Part shown: positions 1 to 9,805 of the stretch, piece after piece
Layout of the letters: each line of letters begins with the position of its first letter
Position numbering within the stretch: the stretch's first letter is position 1
Notes under the pieces: model-generated
What the model was told of the DNA's origin: nothing
Databases searched by the model: none
Seen by the model: only the letters and a program-made list of their open reading frames with translations
Made by a program: the position numbers and the translations under genes
Source of the DNA: Plasmodiophora brassicae
Taxonomy: Eukaryota; Endomyxa; Phytomyxea; Plasmodiophorida; Plasmodiophoridae
Length of the DNA: 64,000 bases
NCBI GenBank assembly: GCA_039704465.1
Contig: JASFAU010000020.1
Coordinates: forward strand, 558,001 to 622,000
Direction of reading: 5' to 3'

Positions 1-212
1 TGCTTCCACTGTTTCAAGGTCCCCCCACGTTTGGGGATCACGGGCACAAACACGCGGCCATGGCGGTGTTTGTACCCTCCAGTGCTCATCCAATACACAC
101 TGCACCATTTTCATCAAATACGTTGAGGGGAGGATGGTATAGCCGATGGTAAGCATGCTGAGTAGGGTGGTCGTGGATGGCAAACGCAACGCAGCCGCTG
201 CTGGGTTTTGCT

Positions 213-1085
213 GGAGTCATTAACGTCCTTGTAGGTTTCGTGTGCTTGGGTACAGCTGTGCATACATGACGTTCTGCCCTCATAAATATAGGCATTACCG
301 CGTCGATTATCTGAAGGCTCTTGGTGGCCAGAAGATGCCGTTAATCTGTACACCTATGAGTACACACGTCTCAGTAAGAACATGACAACCTTCGACTTCT
401 AGCGACGTTAATGACGTTCCGTTGGCAGTGGTCAAGCAAGAACTGTCCAAGCGGCGAACTCATCTGGGCGTTCTGGTCCAGAAGGAAGGCTCGAAAAGTC
501 GCCTGAAGAGACGCCGGCCTCCCATAATCGGCGACACGGGATCGAGAAAGCTCGAGTTCCTTTCAAGCCTATGGCAGGAGCTGAGGAGCGACGAGGACGG
601 GAGTGCCGAGCGCTCCTTGCGTTAGTCCATACGGCACTCCTCAGCTCCTGCCATAGGCTTGAAAGGAACTCGAGCTTTCTCGATCCCGTGTCGCCGATTA
701 TGGGAGGCCGGCGTCTCTTCAGGCGACTTTTCGAGCCTTCCTTCTGGACCAGAACGCCCAGATGAGTTCGCCGCTTGGACAGTTCTTGCTTGACCACTGC
801 CAACGGAACGTTATTAACGTCGCTAGAAGTCGAAGGTTGTCATGTCCTTACTGAGACGTGTGTACTCATAGGTGTACAGACTAACGGCGTCATCGGTCAG
901 CTGATCGTCCCGCAGGCGCAACCAATCTGCAAGCTGTTGGTGTATCTTCATGGTTATGGCCTTTTTCTGGCCACCAAGAGCCTTCAGATAATCGTCGCGG
1001 TAATGCCTATATTTATGAGGGCAGAACGTCATGTATGCACAGCTGTACCCAAGCACACGAAACCTACAAGGACGTTAGTGACTCC
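213..1085. repeat. Large imperfect inverted repeat (palindrome)
   Basis: The left arm (about 213-588) is the reverse complement of the right arm (about 638-1085), around a 49-bp centre. The arms match almost base for base apart from scattered single changes, but the left arm lacks about 72 bp present in the right arm (right-arm region roughly 880-955). The same peptide start, MAVVKQELSKRRTHLG, is therefore read on both strands at 422 (+) and 803 (-). The repeat includes the end of a small open frame (see 823-1056). It could be an inverted duplication, a remnant of a mobile element, or an assembly foldback. The 72-bp difference and point changes argue against a simple artefact. Confidence 0.9.
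823..1056 (-). CDS. Unrecognised small ORF in the right arm of the inverted repeat
   Basis: A 77-residue open frame ends in TAG, with a plausible amino-acid mix: charged, with a YRHYRDDYLKALGGQKK stretch and a TYEYTRLSKDMTTFDF end. A splice-acceptor-like stretch (CTAACGTCCTTGTAG) lies just upstream of its reading start near 1060-1075, so it may be a last exon rather than a whole gene. A second, damaged copy lies in the left arm (about 281-402, + strand), broken by the 72-bp deletion, which shifts the frame. I recognise no family. It may be the C-terminus of a mobile-element protein, but nothing in the sequence proves that. Confidence 0.3.
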   Translation of the reverse strand: MLGYSCAYMTFCPHKYRHYRDDYLKALGGQKKAITMKIHQQLADWLRLRDDQLTDDAVSLYTYEYTRLSKDMTTFDF

Positions 1086-3530
1086 ATTTCGGCTCGCAGG
1101 GCCATCCGCTGAGGTGTCTTCTGAGCCCGCACATCTTGCGGTGACAGGTACCGCGCAAGTGGTCCAGACGGGATTGGACGCCGACGCGCATCAGGTGCGA
1201 AGGGATCAGCAGGGCTAACAACCCTGCCTTCGCTTTGTCTGCGGTCATCGTGAGACGTTGATAGCAAACGCATGAACAGTGACCTGTCCACCAACGTGGA
1301 TGATTCTTCTTCTCGCGAAGAAGACCGCGTGGGTGAACGTGATGGGGACCGTGACGTACGGCGACCGTGAACGCGGAGGGGATAATGACGGCGACCGGGA
1401 CGAAGATCTCGAAAAGTCACTCGGCGCAAGTCCATAATGTTGACGAGACTAATAAGGCAATGAGACGGCGCAGGTACGGTTGTATCGTTGGTGTGGCGTT
1501 ACGCGCCGCCTCGGCTCCTTTAGCGGCCGGTGCACGAGGACGCGATCGGCGAGCCATCCCGGTCGATGCGACGAAACGATCCAAACATTGACGATAACAA
1601 AGTGATACGTAACAGCGGACATTGGACGTGAACTTGCCACGGGGGTTACGCCTGTTACCGACGTGCCAGCGGCGGTTTGGCGCACGCGGAGTTTGTGCCG
1701 GGGTTGCCGCCGTGCTGCACCAAAGTTGAAGCCCTGCAGTGGAGTCCTGCGGTACATACGTTCACAGTTTCGGTCAATCGGCAATGTCCTACCGTACACC
1801 GCGTCTGCTGGAAGGTCGTAAGCGTGCGCGCCTCGATCGGACCGACGTGTCGAACGTAGTCCCAATGGCTCGCCGATGGTGCCCGAGCAACGAAATGGGC
1901 TAGCGAATCTTTGGTGCCCATGGTTTGTGTCAACTTAGGCCTGGGCGCAGAGCTTCGATGAAGAAGGGGGCTCGTTATGCTATTCGGCATGGTGCCTGCC
2001 CAAGCTTCGGGGGAAGTTCACGAACTTATACGCAGGTGTGGCGATCGTCTGCACATTTCTGTACGCCGTAGCTAATTGATCTAATTGTTGTAGCTTGCAA
2101 GTCGTCGAGCATAATATCGCTTACCAGTTCGCGGTCCCTCGAGAAAACTCGTGTGGGTGTATCAAATGGTTCCGTATGATGCACCTCCATCAGGTATATG
2201 TGATTTTCCGTCGATTCTATCAGCATGTCTTATTAGTTTGTTCAGGGACATGACTACGTACGTGGAACTCGCCAAAGTTGCGTCCCCTGGCCTCTCATGG
2301 ATTGGAGAATGCCTGCAATCTATGCACTGTCTCGGGAGTCTGTGTCAACGTCAACATCCTGCCAGTGCGAGCAGCAGCGTGCAATAACGGAAATTGGGAA
2401 CCGTACGTACACATAGTCGGGATCGTTTAATGCCTCTAAACTTCTTTTCCCCAAGGTTACCTACCGAAGGCGTTCAATTCGGTTGGAAAGGATGTCTATT
2501 CCAAAGGCATCGCATCCTATTTCTCCCACTCCGCAATGTTCACATTATGCACTTTCCATTCCCTCTTACTGAACTCGATGCAACGCGTGTTCGACATTGT
2601 TAATTTCAAGGGGGAAACAATTATTACTTCCAACCGGTATACGAACTTCCTCCTGTGGCATATAACATTTTCCGACTAACATGTGAACACATTGCAAGGT
2701 CGAGGTGCATTTCGGAAATCAGTATCATTCGTGTTCGAGTCGCAGTTCGTGCTCCGAATGCCCACCTTGGTGTCCCCCTGTTGGTTCCAAAAGGAATCCA
2801 CCTTCTGGGAAGAAGACATCTGCATCGATGAGAATGCAGCACATATTAGGCAGAATCGCCTGGCCTACTGGTAACAGTTTGATCGCATGACGCTCAGTGC
2901 CTGAATGTGCTCATGTGACTATCAGGGAACGGAGACAAGCCACCGAATCCGTTTGATCGATCTGGCTGGAAAGCGCACAACTCGATCGCACGGGTCGGCG
3001 ATTTCGGAATCGCCGCTTTCTTCAGTTTGTGCTCTCCAAGGGTCTGGCTGGACACGCGGAAACGCAGGCATTTCTGGGCAGCGTTGTTTTCGTTTCTGCA
3101 CTGCGCGAATCCATTGCTATTAAAATCGCTTTCCAAGGATCTGCTCGGTGCGACCGCCGTCGAGTTCAGAGCGGCGTTAGCTGAGCTAGAACTATTAGGT
3201 CCGGCAACGCTAATGACATTTTCTTTAAGGTGCCGCGGGCGACATTGCGTGCATTGGCTTGTGTTTAACGTCGTTGGGGTAGGCTCACTCTCTGATTCAA
3301 TATTCCTGATATCGTGGAACAGTTTCGGTCCGATCAAAGGATTTGTGTGGAACTTCTACCTGGAGCAATGGATGCAGTTTATGCAGTCGTCCCTATCGGC
3401 GACGATCGCGTTCGCGGTCAATGTCGCCCACGCGTAACAGCTGATGTCAGCCGCCGCGAGGAACAGGTTGGTTTGTAGATGGCGTTTCAAGCATGAAATG
3501 TTATTACTGACGCGCTCGGGGATCGCTCAG
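1086..3530. other. Gene-poor stretch, no supportable gene
   Basis: This stretch is less GC-rich than the rest of the window, with only short open frames on both strands. Some short stretches read like protein, for example 2026-2226 on the minus strand, 2394-2640 on the plus strand and 2683-2870 on the plus strand. They carry no family motif, no consistent frame and no convincing splice sites. A Ser/Arg-rich open frame (1064-1435, minus) overlaps the edge of the inverted repeat. The region is best read as decayed coding or mobile DNA. Confidence 0.5.
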
Positions 3531-3911
3531 GGCGGATTTCGCTGACTCATATCCAACGATCACCGGCAACCGGTTCACATACGGCGCATCACCGTCTCCA
3601 GGATTCGACGATGGAGGTCCCGAGCTGCCGCTCAGACTGGATGACCCTAATGGTGAAATGGATCTCGGGGTTCGTGACCGTTGCTGGGTACATCATCATA
3701 TGTACATCCGTCAAGACTGGGAGACGGCGATGCCGGAATAGGGGGACATCTTCGCCGGATATCTCGACGCGTGCGATAGTTTCGTGACCGCGACTGGTCG
3801 TCGGGTTCGCAACTATCACGAGATGTTGCAGAACTTGGACGCGTTCGACACTTGGTGCCGGGGCATGTTTCGCGATATAGCGCTGCCAACTAGGTCTGCT
3901 CCCTGTGCGTA
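3531..3911 (+). pseudogene. Possible decayed gene fragment with an in-frame stop
   Basis: After an acceptor-like sequence (a CTGAC branch-like motif, then CTCAG at about 3525-3530), one frame reads as plausible protein for about 125 codons. It includes ITGNRFTYGASPSPGFDDGG and FAGYLDACDSFVTATG, and is interrupted once by TAG at about 3739. It ends in TGA near 3917. I do not recognise the family. One in-frame stop, no visible upstream exon and degenerate surroundings suggest a broken gene. A chance open frame is the alternative. Confidence 0.3.
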
Positions 3912-4119
3912 TTGATCAATCCAATATGTACCTATCATCAATTACGACGAGCATAGGCAGGATGGCATATGCTTAATTGGCGTGCGGTGACCCGTTTTAT
4001 TAATGTCATAACCGAAAACTGAACAGATGTCGCAATGGACGACCTCTGCACGCAACTAGACGGCGATGTAATTGCACAGAAAATACCCAACTCGCCATTC
4101 TTAGTATTAAGGATTCTGA

Positions 4120-5685
4120 TTACACGGGTACAATCCGTGGGAGATGAACATTGGGGCGAACGTTGCGTTTCCAAGCACACAGCGCCATGTATCGGTCAAC
4201 GGCGGAGGGCTTCGGATGGAACGTTGTCAGCAAAGCACTGCCTGAGATCAGACCCACCACCTGGCTTATGCCGAATGCAATCAGGAAGTTGAGCGGCGAC
4301 GTGTTCTGAACTGCAAGAACGACGACGTGGGACGCAAGTGTGATCGTGGCCACCGTCCACGTTGCACATAATCGTGCTGCGACTTTTCGCCCGGTTGTTT
4401 GGGCGCCATCAGCGTGTCCTACTTGTCGACGTCTGCTTGTCAACCCTCGAACAACATATAAAACGCTGATCCCCTGCTTCACTGTGTAGACGATGCTGTG
4501 CGAAAGGAAGATCAGGTAAAGTGCGACAATGCCCATCGGAAGGACCTGCGTGACTGTTGCAATACCCACAATGGCGAAGATGCCGACTGTTGCGAAAAGA
4601 CCCACAGCGAAACCGAATCGAACAGATGTGGTCACCCAACGTTTCTTCACCTGCTGTTCAAGCAACCCCGTTGATATCAGGGCAAGCGCGGTGCGACCCG
4701 CGGCAATTAACGGGCAATCAGCATACCGAAAAAGGATAAGCACAGGGTAGCTGAAGCCCTGCTCATGGGACCAGGCCAAGTTGCAGGCCCTGATACTATG
4801 AACAGCATAGCCCAGCATGAAGAAGCAAAGCGTCATAGCGGCTGGCAACGGCGGCTTCCGCAACCTGCCGTTCTCGTTCACCACGAATTGCAGGAGCTTG
4901 CCGAAGTACAACATAGAGAGCAGCGCGTACACGACGGCGACAAAGCCGTAGAAGGCAATGGTTGACGGCAGCATGAGCGCGACAGCTGCTGGGTTCCGTT
5001 CGGTCTCGGACATGTCTGCTGTCATCGTAACGAGATCGGAAGGGACGACTGTCCCAAGTTCATCAACGACGGTGCAGACTGGCAGCGTGGAGATGGCTCC
5101 AGGATTGGGGACCCAGTACGACCAGGCCAGAAGCAGCAAGACCGTTCGCAGCAGGCTGGACGGGCGGGCGTAAAACACGAGGCCAACGCAGCCGTTACTG
5201 TCGCAGGCGTTTGCCCAGTTTGCAACATTGACCGTAACAGTGGTCACCTCAACGAATACGATTCGGCCGCGAGCCTCAGCACTGATCATTGATGGGTGCT
5301 GAGCGATCCCAGGCCACGGCGACGCTGACACGTTGAACGTCGTGTTTCCCGATGCGAATCCGTAACTTGCCAGTGTGCGAAGCTGACCTCCTTCAGATCG
5401 AATCGTCAGCGCGAACGACACCGACGTCGATATAATGGCGGCGAAAGCAGGGACCGACAGCATCATCGTGGATGATCGTTGGTTCAGCTGTACCACCCAG
5501 GGATCAAGTGGTACCGGCAGATATTCCACAACAAGCCTGCCTGTTGTGTTAACGATGCAACAAGTGATCGAGCCCTGAGAGTATCTACGTGCCCGGTCGA
5601 TGGACATTGTGGCAAATATAACGATGGCGTGCGGAAGCGCCCGCAGTGATCGTCGATGGGTGCGGGACGTAGACCAAGCTGGCAT
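4120..5685 (-). CDS. Orphan seven-transmembrane protein with a large N-terminal ectodomain
   Basis: A single open frame of 521 residues. The first about 230 residues are mixed beta-like sequence with several Asn-X-Ser/Thr sites. Seven hydrophobic helices follow at about 236-490: FYGFVAVVYALLSMLYFGKL, a helix with GYAVHSIRACNLAW, one around LIAAGRTALALISTGLL, then four more. A short basic loop (LTSRRRQ) separates helices 5 and 6, and a short tail follows. The layout resembles the TOM1/TOM3/GPR137-like 7TM group and, loosely, the 7TM part of the two receptors at 31-47 kb (compare the RxxxCxxNLA motif in helix 2), but I cannot prove homology. There is no GPS motif. No clear signal peptide is visible, so the true start may lie in an upstream exon. 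It diverges from the hydrolase gene across 208 bp. Confidence 0.6.
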   Translation of the reverse strand: MPAWSTSRTHRRSLRALPHAIVIFATMSIDRARRYSQGSITCCIVNTTGRLVVEYLPVPLDPWVVQLNQRSSTMMLSVPAFAAIISTSVSFALTIRSEGGQLRTLASYGFASGNTTFNVSASPWPGIAQHPSMISAEARGRIVFVEVTTVTVNVANWANACDSNGCVGLVFYARPSSLLRTVLLLLAWSYWVPNPGAISTLPVCTVVDELGTVVPSDLVTMTADMSETERNPAAVALMLPSTIAFYGFVAVVYALLSMLYFGKLLQFVVNENGRLRKPPLPAAMTLCFFMLGYAVHSIRACNLAWSHEQGFSYPVLILFRYADCPLIAAGRTALALISTGLLEQQVKKRWVTTSVRFGFAVGLFATVGIFAIVGIATVTQVLPMGIVALYLIFLSHSIVYTVKQGISVLYVVRGLTSRRRQVGHADGAQTTGRKVAARLCATWTVATITLASHVVVLAVQNTSPLNFLIAFGISQVVGLISGSALLTTFHPKPSAVDRYMALCAWKRNVRPNVHLPRIVPV

Positions 5686-5893
5686 CGCCGACCCGTACGT
5701 GGGACGTCGTGCTGAACGTCCATAGATGCTCTGTCACTGCATGAACCTGTCTACTGGCGGATCGTTTCGCCAACGCCACGACAGGGGCTACTAATACGAC
5801 GTCAGCACGGATGCGCTGGGACGCTCGACACAAATATCTAGCGCGCGAGGGACGGCGCCCAACCCGGTCCTCACACCCTGCTCATGATATCGT

Positions 5894-7537
5894 GTGGCGA
5901 AATATCTCAGTACGTGGGCGCCCATATCGTATCAAGGGCTGACGTGGACAATGTCGACGGCGTCGATTCTGAGTGCCCCGTTTAACGGGAGGATCGACAT
6001 GACGCCGTCGGCGGTGGACGAGTACCTGTCTGACTTCACGAGTCGCTCTCCCAGGAACGTCAATCAGATCCTGCGCGGCGAGGCCCCGAAACGTATCGCC
6101 CTGTTCCTCGACGGCACCTGGAACGAACCTGGGTCCAACACGAACATCTGGCGGATCCACAGTATGGTGGACAAGAAGGGGCTGGACGGGATCCGGCAAC
6201 AGACCTTCTACGAGAAGGGCGTCGGCACGACGTTTGTCGACAAGCACTTGGGCGGCCTGTTCGCTGTGTCCATCGCGTCCTACATCATCAGCGCGTACGA
6301 ATGGATGGTGGCGAACTACAACGATGGCGACGAAGTCTTCATATTCGGGTTCTCGCGGGGCGCCTTCATCTGCCGAACGCTGATGGGCATCATCGACCAG
6401 TACGGATTGCTGGACGTCGGGGCGCCCATCAAGGTCAGCCAGCTGTACGACCGGTACTGCCAGGGCGCCAGCGAGGTGGACCGCCCGGCGAACCTGGACG
6501 AGATCCTGTCCGACCTGCCCGCCTTCGACATGGAGAACTTCTTCCTCGAGTACACGCTGGCGCGGCACTCCCGCAAGATCAAGTTCAAGTACGTCGGCCT
6601 GTTCGACACCGTCTGCGCTCTCGGCATCCCGATCCTGCGCGAGATCCAGGGCGACAGCCAGAACCTGCTGGACCTGAAGCGGATCGGCCTATCGCCACTG
6701 ATCGAGAAGGGGCGACACGCCCTGGCCATCGACGAAAACCGGGTGGGGTTCACCCCAACGCTCTGGACGGACAACAACCCGGCCTACAACCGCAAGACGC
6801 GTCGCGCGCGCCTGGATGCCTCCAACCTGATCGACGGCATCAGCAGGTACCACGATCGCATCGAGCAGCGGTGGTTCGTGGGCGCGCACACCAACGTAGG
6901 CGGCGGGTACGACAACGACCCGTTGCAGCAGATCACGTTGAACTACATCGTGACGGGCGCCGAGAAGCAGGGATTGCACTTCCGCGGGTACCAGCCGCTC
7001 TCCGGCATAGAATGCATCGCCGGCAGCCCGCACCCGTCGCTGGAGACGTTCATGTACGGGTTGTACCAGTGGATACCGGTGGTGGGACGACGGTACTGGC
7101 GCCCGATCGGATCCGTCACCGACGTCGAGCGCCTCAACGTCCACGAGACGATCGACGCGAGCGTGTTCCACAGGTGGCAGAAGGTGCCGTCGTACCGCCC
7201 GGCGAACCTAGCCGCTTGGGCGAAGCGGATGAACATCGATCTCGACCAGGACCCGTGCGTGACCAGGTCGGCCCGGACAGGCGTCGCTGTCATGCTGTAC
7301 CGGAACCGGATGTCGCTGGAGCGCGGCCCGGAATGGCGCATGTGCTCCGAGGAGCAGCGCAAGCAGCTGCTGGAGCAGATGAAGAACCTGATCAGGTTCC
7401 GCCGCGGGCAGACGCTGTTCGGCGGGTTCGACGGGTCACCAAGGCCCCTCGAAGGCGGCGACCCGATCGAAGGCGATAGCGACGAAAACGAATCGATTGA
7501 TACGAAATCAGAGAAGGACGGTAACGATGAGAAGTGA
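5894..7537 (+). CDS. DUF2235 / Tle1-like alpha/beta hydrolase
   Basis: A single-exon frame of up to 547 residues. From residue about 66 it follows the DUF2235 family (catalytic domain of Tle1-type phospholipase effectors, also found in fungi and protists). The opening strand is RIALFLDGTWNEPG, the nucleophile elbow is GFSRG (Ser about residue 154), and a GLFDTVCALG strand follows. The late motif FVGAHTNVGGGYDND supplies the likely catalytic His and Asp. Expected activity is ester or phospholipid hydrolysis; the substrate is unknown. The C-terminal 50 residues are acidic and low-complexity. There is no signal peptide and no helix, so it is probably cytosolic. The start is uncertain: in-frame Met codons at 5894, 5951 and 5999 all precede the domain. 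Confidence 0.85.
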   Translation: MAKYLSTWAPISYQGLTWTMSTASILSAPFNGRIDMTPSAVDEYLSDFTSRSPRNVNQILRGEAPKRIALFLDGTWNEPGSNTNIWRIHSMVDKKGLDGIRQQTFYEKGVGTTFVDKHLGGLFAVSIASYIISAYEWMVANYNDGDEVFIFGFSRGAFICRTLMGIIDQYGLLDVGAPIKVSQLYDRYCQGASEVDRPANLDEILSDLPAFDMENFFLEYTLARHSRKIKFKYVGLFDTVCALGIPILREIQGDSQNLLDLKRIGLSPLIEKGRHALAIDENRVGFTPTLWTDNNPAYNRKTRRARLDASNLIDGISRYHDRIEQRWFVGAHTNVGGGYDNDPLQQITLNYIVTGAEKQGLHFRGYQPLSGIECIAGSPHPSLETFMYGLYQWIPVVGRRYWRPIGSVTDVERLNVHETIDASVFHRWQKVPSYRPANLAAWAKRMNIDLDQDPCVTRSARTGVAVMLYRNRMSLERGPEWRMCSEEQRKQLLEQMKNLIRFRRGQTLFGGFDGSPRPLEGGDPIEGDSDENESIDTKSEKDGNDEK

Positions 7538-7946
7538 ATGAGGCCGGTCACCAGGCCAACACAACAGCACAATGGGTGAAAACATGAAAATCAGATAACA
7601 TTAGCCTTGCTGGAGGTCGTCCCTCTGCGTTCAAAACTCGAATTAGCCTTTCTGTTGACGATCGAACAGACACAGCGATGCGTCGGCGCTCCCGGATGTA
7701 GGTCCAGCTGCGACGACGCGCGCGTTGGAGACGGTACCTACCAGTAACGTATGTCAGCCTCGTGGATTATCGTGAGCATCACGACGCTACATAGCGGACC
7801 AGTTCTATTCCCAGAGCGGGCTCGTCTAAAACGGGACGGCGCAATGGGTTCGTCCCAATTTGGCGAACCCGCTGCTGACGACCGAATCGGCGTCATTCTG
7901 TCAAACGTCGCTGACGGGCTGATCACATCGAAGCGCAGGCAACGAC
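7538..7946. other. Intergenic stretch upstream of the fimbrin gene
   Basis: About 400 bp between the hydrolase stop and the fimbrin start. It presumably holds the 3' end of one gene and the promoter and 5' leader of the next. Short open frames here show no family features. I looked for an EF-hand-coding exon for fimbrin and saw none. Confidence 0.5.
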
Positions 7947-9633
7947 ATGGTCGGCATCTCGAACAAGGGGCAGTCGTCCGACATGATCCAGATCCACGGG
8001 CAGTCTGGCGGCGTGCACTCGTTCTCGCAGGAGGAGATGACCGCGTTCGCCGAGCACATCAACAACTCGCTGGCGAACGACGCCGACCTGTCCTACCTGT
8101 TGCCGATCGACACGACCGGCCAGCAGCTGGCCAGCGCTGTCACCGACGGTGTGCTCCTCGCCAAGCTCATCAACAAGGCGGTCGCCGACACGATCGATGA
8201 GCGCGCCGTGAACAAGCGCAGGGACGGGAAGGCGCTGTCGCTGTTCCAGGTCAACGAGAACCTGAACCTGGCGATTGCGTCCGCCAAGGCCATCGGCGTG
8301 CAAACCATCAACCTGGGCGCGTCCGAGCTGGCCGATGGTGCCGCACACCCGCACCTGGTCCTCGGCCTCGTCTGGCAGATCGTCAAGCTCCAGCTGCTGA
8401 ACTCGATCAACCTGAAGAACCACCCGGAGCTGATCCGCCTGCTCGAGGACGGCGAGGACCTGGCCGCCCTGCTGCGCCTGCCTCCCGACCAGCTGCTGCT
8501 GCGCTGGTTCAACTACCACCTGAAGAACGCTGGCCACAAGGGCAAGGTCGCCAACTTCTCCAGCGACGTCAAGGACTCGATCGCGTACACCGTCCTTCTG
8601 CACCAGATCAACGCGGGCAAGTGCGACAACTCGGCGCTGAACGACGCCGACCTGCACGTTCGGGCCGGCAAGGTCCTGCGCAACGCCAGGAACCTCGACG
8701 TGCACGCCTTCATCACGCCCGGCGACATCGTCCGGGGCAACGCCCGCCTGAACCTCGCGTTCACCGCCTCGATCTTCAACACGTGCCCGGGCCTGGACCC
8801 GCTCACCGAGCAGGAGGCCATGGAGCTCGCCGGCATGATGGACGACGACTTTGGCGACTCCCGCGAGGAACGCGCGTTCCGCATGTGGATCAACACGCTC
8901 GGCATTGAAGGTGCGTCCATGCGATGGGGCCCATCGTACGTGAGACTCGTCATGTGCTGACCGATGTTGCATCGCAGGCGTGTACGTGAACGGGTTGTAC
9001 GAGGACTGCCGCGACGGCCTCGTCCTGCTGCGCGTGATCGACCATGTCGCGCCCGGCACGGTGGACTGGACAAAGGTGGAGATGTCGCCGAAGAACAAGT
9101 TCAAGAAGCTGTCCAACTGCAACTACGCCGTCGTGCTGGGCAAGTCGCTCAAGTTCTCGTTGGTGGGCATCGGCGGCGCCGACATTGTCGACGCCAACCG
9201 CAAGCTGCTGCTGGCCCTGACCTGGCAGCTGATGCGATTCCACATCATCTCGTTCCTGACCGGACTCGGCGGCGGCGTTCGCGTGTCCGACGACGCGATC
9301 ATCGCCTGGGCCAACGCGCAGGTCAAGGCGGCCGGGAAGCCGTCGACGATGGCGACATTCAACGACGCGTCCCTGAAGACGTCCCAGTTCTTCTTCGACC
9401 TGCTGTCGGCGGTCGAACCGCGCATCATCAACTGGGACCTGGTCACGCCCGGCGACACCGACGACGACCGCCTGATGAACGCCCGGTACGCCATCTCGGT
9501 CGCCCGCAAGCTCGGCGCCACCATCTTCCTCCTGCCCGAGGACATCGTCGAGATCAAACCCAAGATGATCATGACCTTCACGGCGGGCCTCATGGCGGTT
9601 GCCCTGTCGTCACCGGATACCGCCAGCAAGTGA
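7947..9633 (+). CDS. Fimbrin/plastin, actin-bundling protein
   Basis: Two exons, 7947-8910 and 8978-9633, with a 67-nt intron (GTGCGT...GCTGACC...GCAG), give 539 residues. The protein contains four calponin-homology domains as two actin-binding domains. ABD1 starts at LPIDTTGQQLASAVTDGVLL and holds the fimbrin signature DERAVNKR and LVLGLVWQIVKL. ABD2 begins around REERAFRMWINTLG and holds NCNYAVVLGKSLKFSLVGI and the terminal LPEDIVEIKPKM. Fimbrins crosslink actin filaments into tight parallel bundles in filopodia, microvilli and endocytic patches. The usual N-terminal pair of EF-hands is not present in the frame or visible upstream, so bundling may be calcium-independent. The splice keeps GIE-GVYVNG in frame. 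Confidence 0.93.
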
Positions 9634-9805
9634 CCGCCGTTCAAATACAAACCGCACAGGGGGTATATCAATGTCCATTGAGTGGCCAAAGGCAACGAGA
9701 GAAGCCCTATCCGTGGCAGTGCATTCGTTCGGCCGCGGCGACTGGGAGAGCTGCAACGTGTGCCACGGAGTGCGTGAGACAGGACTGACACGTCCCACCC
9801 AGACG

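Noticed and set aside
1064..1435. Ser/Arg-rich minus-strand frame resembling an SR protein
   Set aside because: Short RSPSRSP stretch only, no RRM, crosses the inverted-repeat edge; not supportable as a gene.
5882..6568. 228-residue minus-strand frame opposite the hydrolase
   Set aside because: Shadow frame; the plus strand carries conserved DUF2235 motifs.
7923..9122. 399-residue minus-strand frame opposite fimbrin
   Set aside because: Low-complexity Val/Gln/Asp composition, shadow of GC-rich coding sequence; fimbrin on the other strand is certain.
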